Assembly (NCBI RefSeq): GCF_000022365.1
Contig: NC_012804.1
Coordinates: forward strand, 372,001-436,000
Direction of reading: 5' to 3'
DNA: 64,000 bases
From: Thermococcus gammatolerans EJ3
Lineage (GTDB): Archaea > Methanobacteriota_B > Thermococci > Thermococcales > Thermococcaceae
In this document: piece after piece, positions 63,241 through 64,000 of the stretch
How the letters are laid out: every line of letters starts with the position of its first letter
Position numbering within the stretch: position 1 is the first letter of the stretch
Position numbers and translations under genes: made by a program
Notes under the pieces: generated by a model
Database searches by the model: none
What the model was told of the DNA's origin: nothing
Seen by the model: the letters and a program-made list of their open reading frames with translations, nothing else

Positions 63241-64000
63241 ATGAGGGAGGCCCTTTACTGGGAGCCCCTCGAGGGGGGCAAAGTTAGGTGTAAGCTCTGT
63301 CCTCTCAACTGCATCATCAGCGAGGGAAAGAGGGGTTCCTGCAGAATCAGAAAGAACATTGGGGGTAAGCTCTACACGCTCAACTACGGCAAGGTCTCGG
63401 CCATCGGAGCCGACCCGGTGGAGAAGAAACCGCTCTTCCACTTCTGGCCCGGCTCGTGCGCGCTCTCGATAAGCACCGTTGGATGCAACATGCACTGCAA
63501 GCACTGCCAGAACTGGGAGATAAGTCAGGCGGATGAAACCTTCCCCTACCTCCACGATATGACGCCCGAGATGGTCGTGGAGATAACGAAGCGCTACGGC
63601 TGTGAGAGCATAGCCTACACCTACAACGAGCCCGTAATCTGGTACGAGTTCGTCCTCGACACGGCGAAGCTCGCGAAGAAGGAAGGCATTTACAACCTCC
63701 TCATCACAAACGGCTACATCAACGAGGAGCCCTTCAGGGAGCTCGCGCCCTACATCGACGCGATGAACATCGACATCAAGGCCTTCAGCGACGAGTTCTA
63801 CATGAAGATAGCGAGCGTCCCGAGTGGTGAGCCGAGCAGGAGGACGGCGGTTATAGCGAAGAAGGACTTTGGAATCCACGTTGAGCTGACGTACCTCATA
63901 ATCCCGACGCTCAACGACAAGGAAGAAGAGATACGGGCCTTCGCCCGCTGGGTGGTTAATGAGCTCGGCGACGACACGCCCGTCCACTTCTCGCGCTTCT
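63241..64000 (+). CDS. AmmeMemoRadiSam-type radical SAM protein, partial
   Basis: The gene runs off the right edge of the window. 253 codons are visible. CKLCPLNC near residue 13-20 is an extra Cys motif, and GCNMHCKHCQNW (about 82-93) holds the radical-SAM C-x3-C-x2-C cluster. It resembles PFL-activating enzymes and the AmrS protein found with AMMECR1 and Memo families. Its substrate is unknown. ATG 63241 has GGGTGAG upstream; the gap after the deacetylase is 24 bases. Confidence 0.88.
   Translation, partial: MREALYWEPLEGGKVRCKLCPLNCIISEGKRGSCRIRKNIGGKLYTLNYGKVSAIGADPVEKKPLFHFWPGSCALSISTVGCNMHCKHCQNWEISQADETFPYLHDMTPEMVVEITKRYGCESIAYTYNEPVIWYEFVLDTAKLAKKEGIYNLLITNGYINEEPFRELAPYIDAMNIDIKAFSDEFYMKIASVPSGEPSRRTAVIAKKDFGIHVELTYLIIPTLNDKEEEIRAFARWVVNELGDDTPVHFSRF

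Overview
This window is chromosomal DNA of a hyperthermophilic euryarchaeon of the order Thermococcales, most likely a Thermococcus. The evidence is the archaeal promoter style (TTTATA-type TATA boxes about 25 nt before starts), GGTGA/GGAGGTG ribosome-binding sites, AGG/ATA-rich codon use, and hallmark genes: an ADP-forming acyl-CoA synthetase subunit next to indolepyruvate oxidoreductase IorAB, a bifurcating NfnSL-type oxidoreductase, Endonuclease Q, an archaeal 4-phosphopantoate--beta-alanine ligase, a class I CCA enzyme, B12-dependent ribonucleotide reductase, agmatinase and AglB. No CRISPR array, insertion sequence, intein or integrated element was seen. There is no gene-free stretch longer than about 270 bases.

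Left part (1-10 kb): a catabolic-looking cluster for amide- or peptide-linked amino sugars. It holds a sugar isomerase/epimerase (cut by the window edge), a Gfo/Idh oxidoreductase, an Lrp/AsnC regulator, NagA-type deacetylase, a SIS-domain sugar-phosphate protein, a GNAT acetyltransferase, an M14 carboxypeptidase, a short neutral-ceramidase-like amidohydrolase and a secreted GHL10-type glycosidase fused to a glutamine-amidotransferase-like domain. Dyad-rich DNA separates the two divergent transcription units at 5.9 kb.

10-19.3 kb: central metabolism. A DUF819 membrane protein and an M20 peptidase precede malic enzyme. A probable C/D-box sRNA sits in the leader of a small hypothetical gene. 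NfnL/NfnS (NAD(P)H-ferredoxin oxidoreductase) is divergent from the coenzyme A gene pps, with SurR-like sites between them. An Xre-type regulator and two CCA-encoding tRNA genes (Ile-GAT, Glu-CTC) follow.

19.3-35.5 kb: a surface and N-glycosylation region. It contains a Wzx-like flippase, the oligosaccharyltransferase AglB, a membrane-anchored protein built from about twenty 8-residue repeats, a dolichol-phosphate-sugar-synthase-like GT2, a GT4, a 2367-residue S-layer-like protein of tandem beta domains, and a GT-C-like membrane protein whose C-terminus resembles that of the giant protein.

35.5-48 kb: mixed housekeeping genes: zinc finger, conserved hypotheticals, DMT transporter, OsmC, GH57-like enzyme, CCA-adding enzyme, ThpR, purine phosphoribosyltransferase, intein-free NrdJ, ferritin-like protein, HAD phosphatase and a UPF0173 metallo-hydrolase.

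48-55.3 kb: aromatic amino-acid fermentation (acyl-CoA synthetase alpha, IorA, IorB) behind four phased CGATG repeats, then a histone-deacetylase-family enzyme near agmatinase. 55.4-64 kb: a ClC protein, EndoQ, an AbrB regulator without a visible toxin, ThiL, ArsR-MazG, a glycolipid-type cluster (UPF0104 membrane protein, GT4, polysaccharide deacetylase) and a radical SAM gene cut by the right edge.
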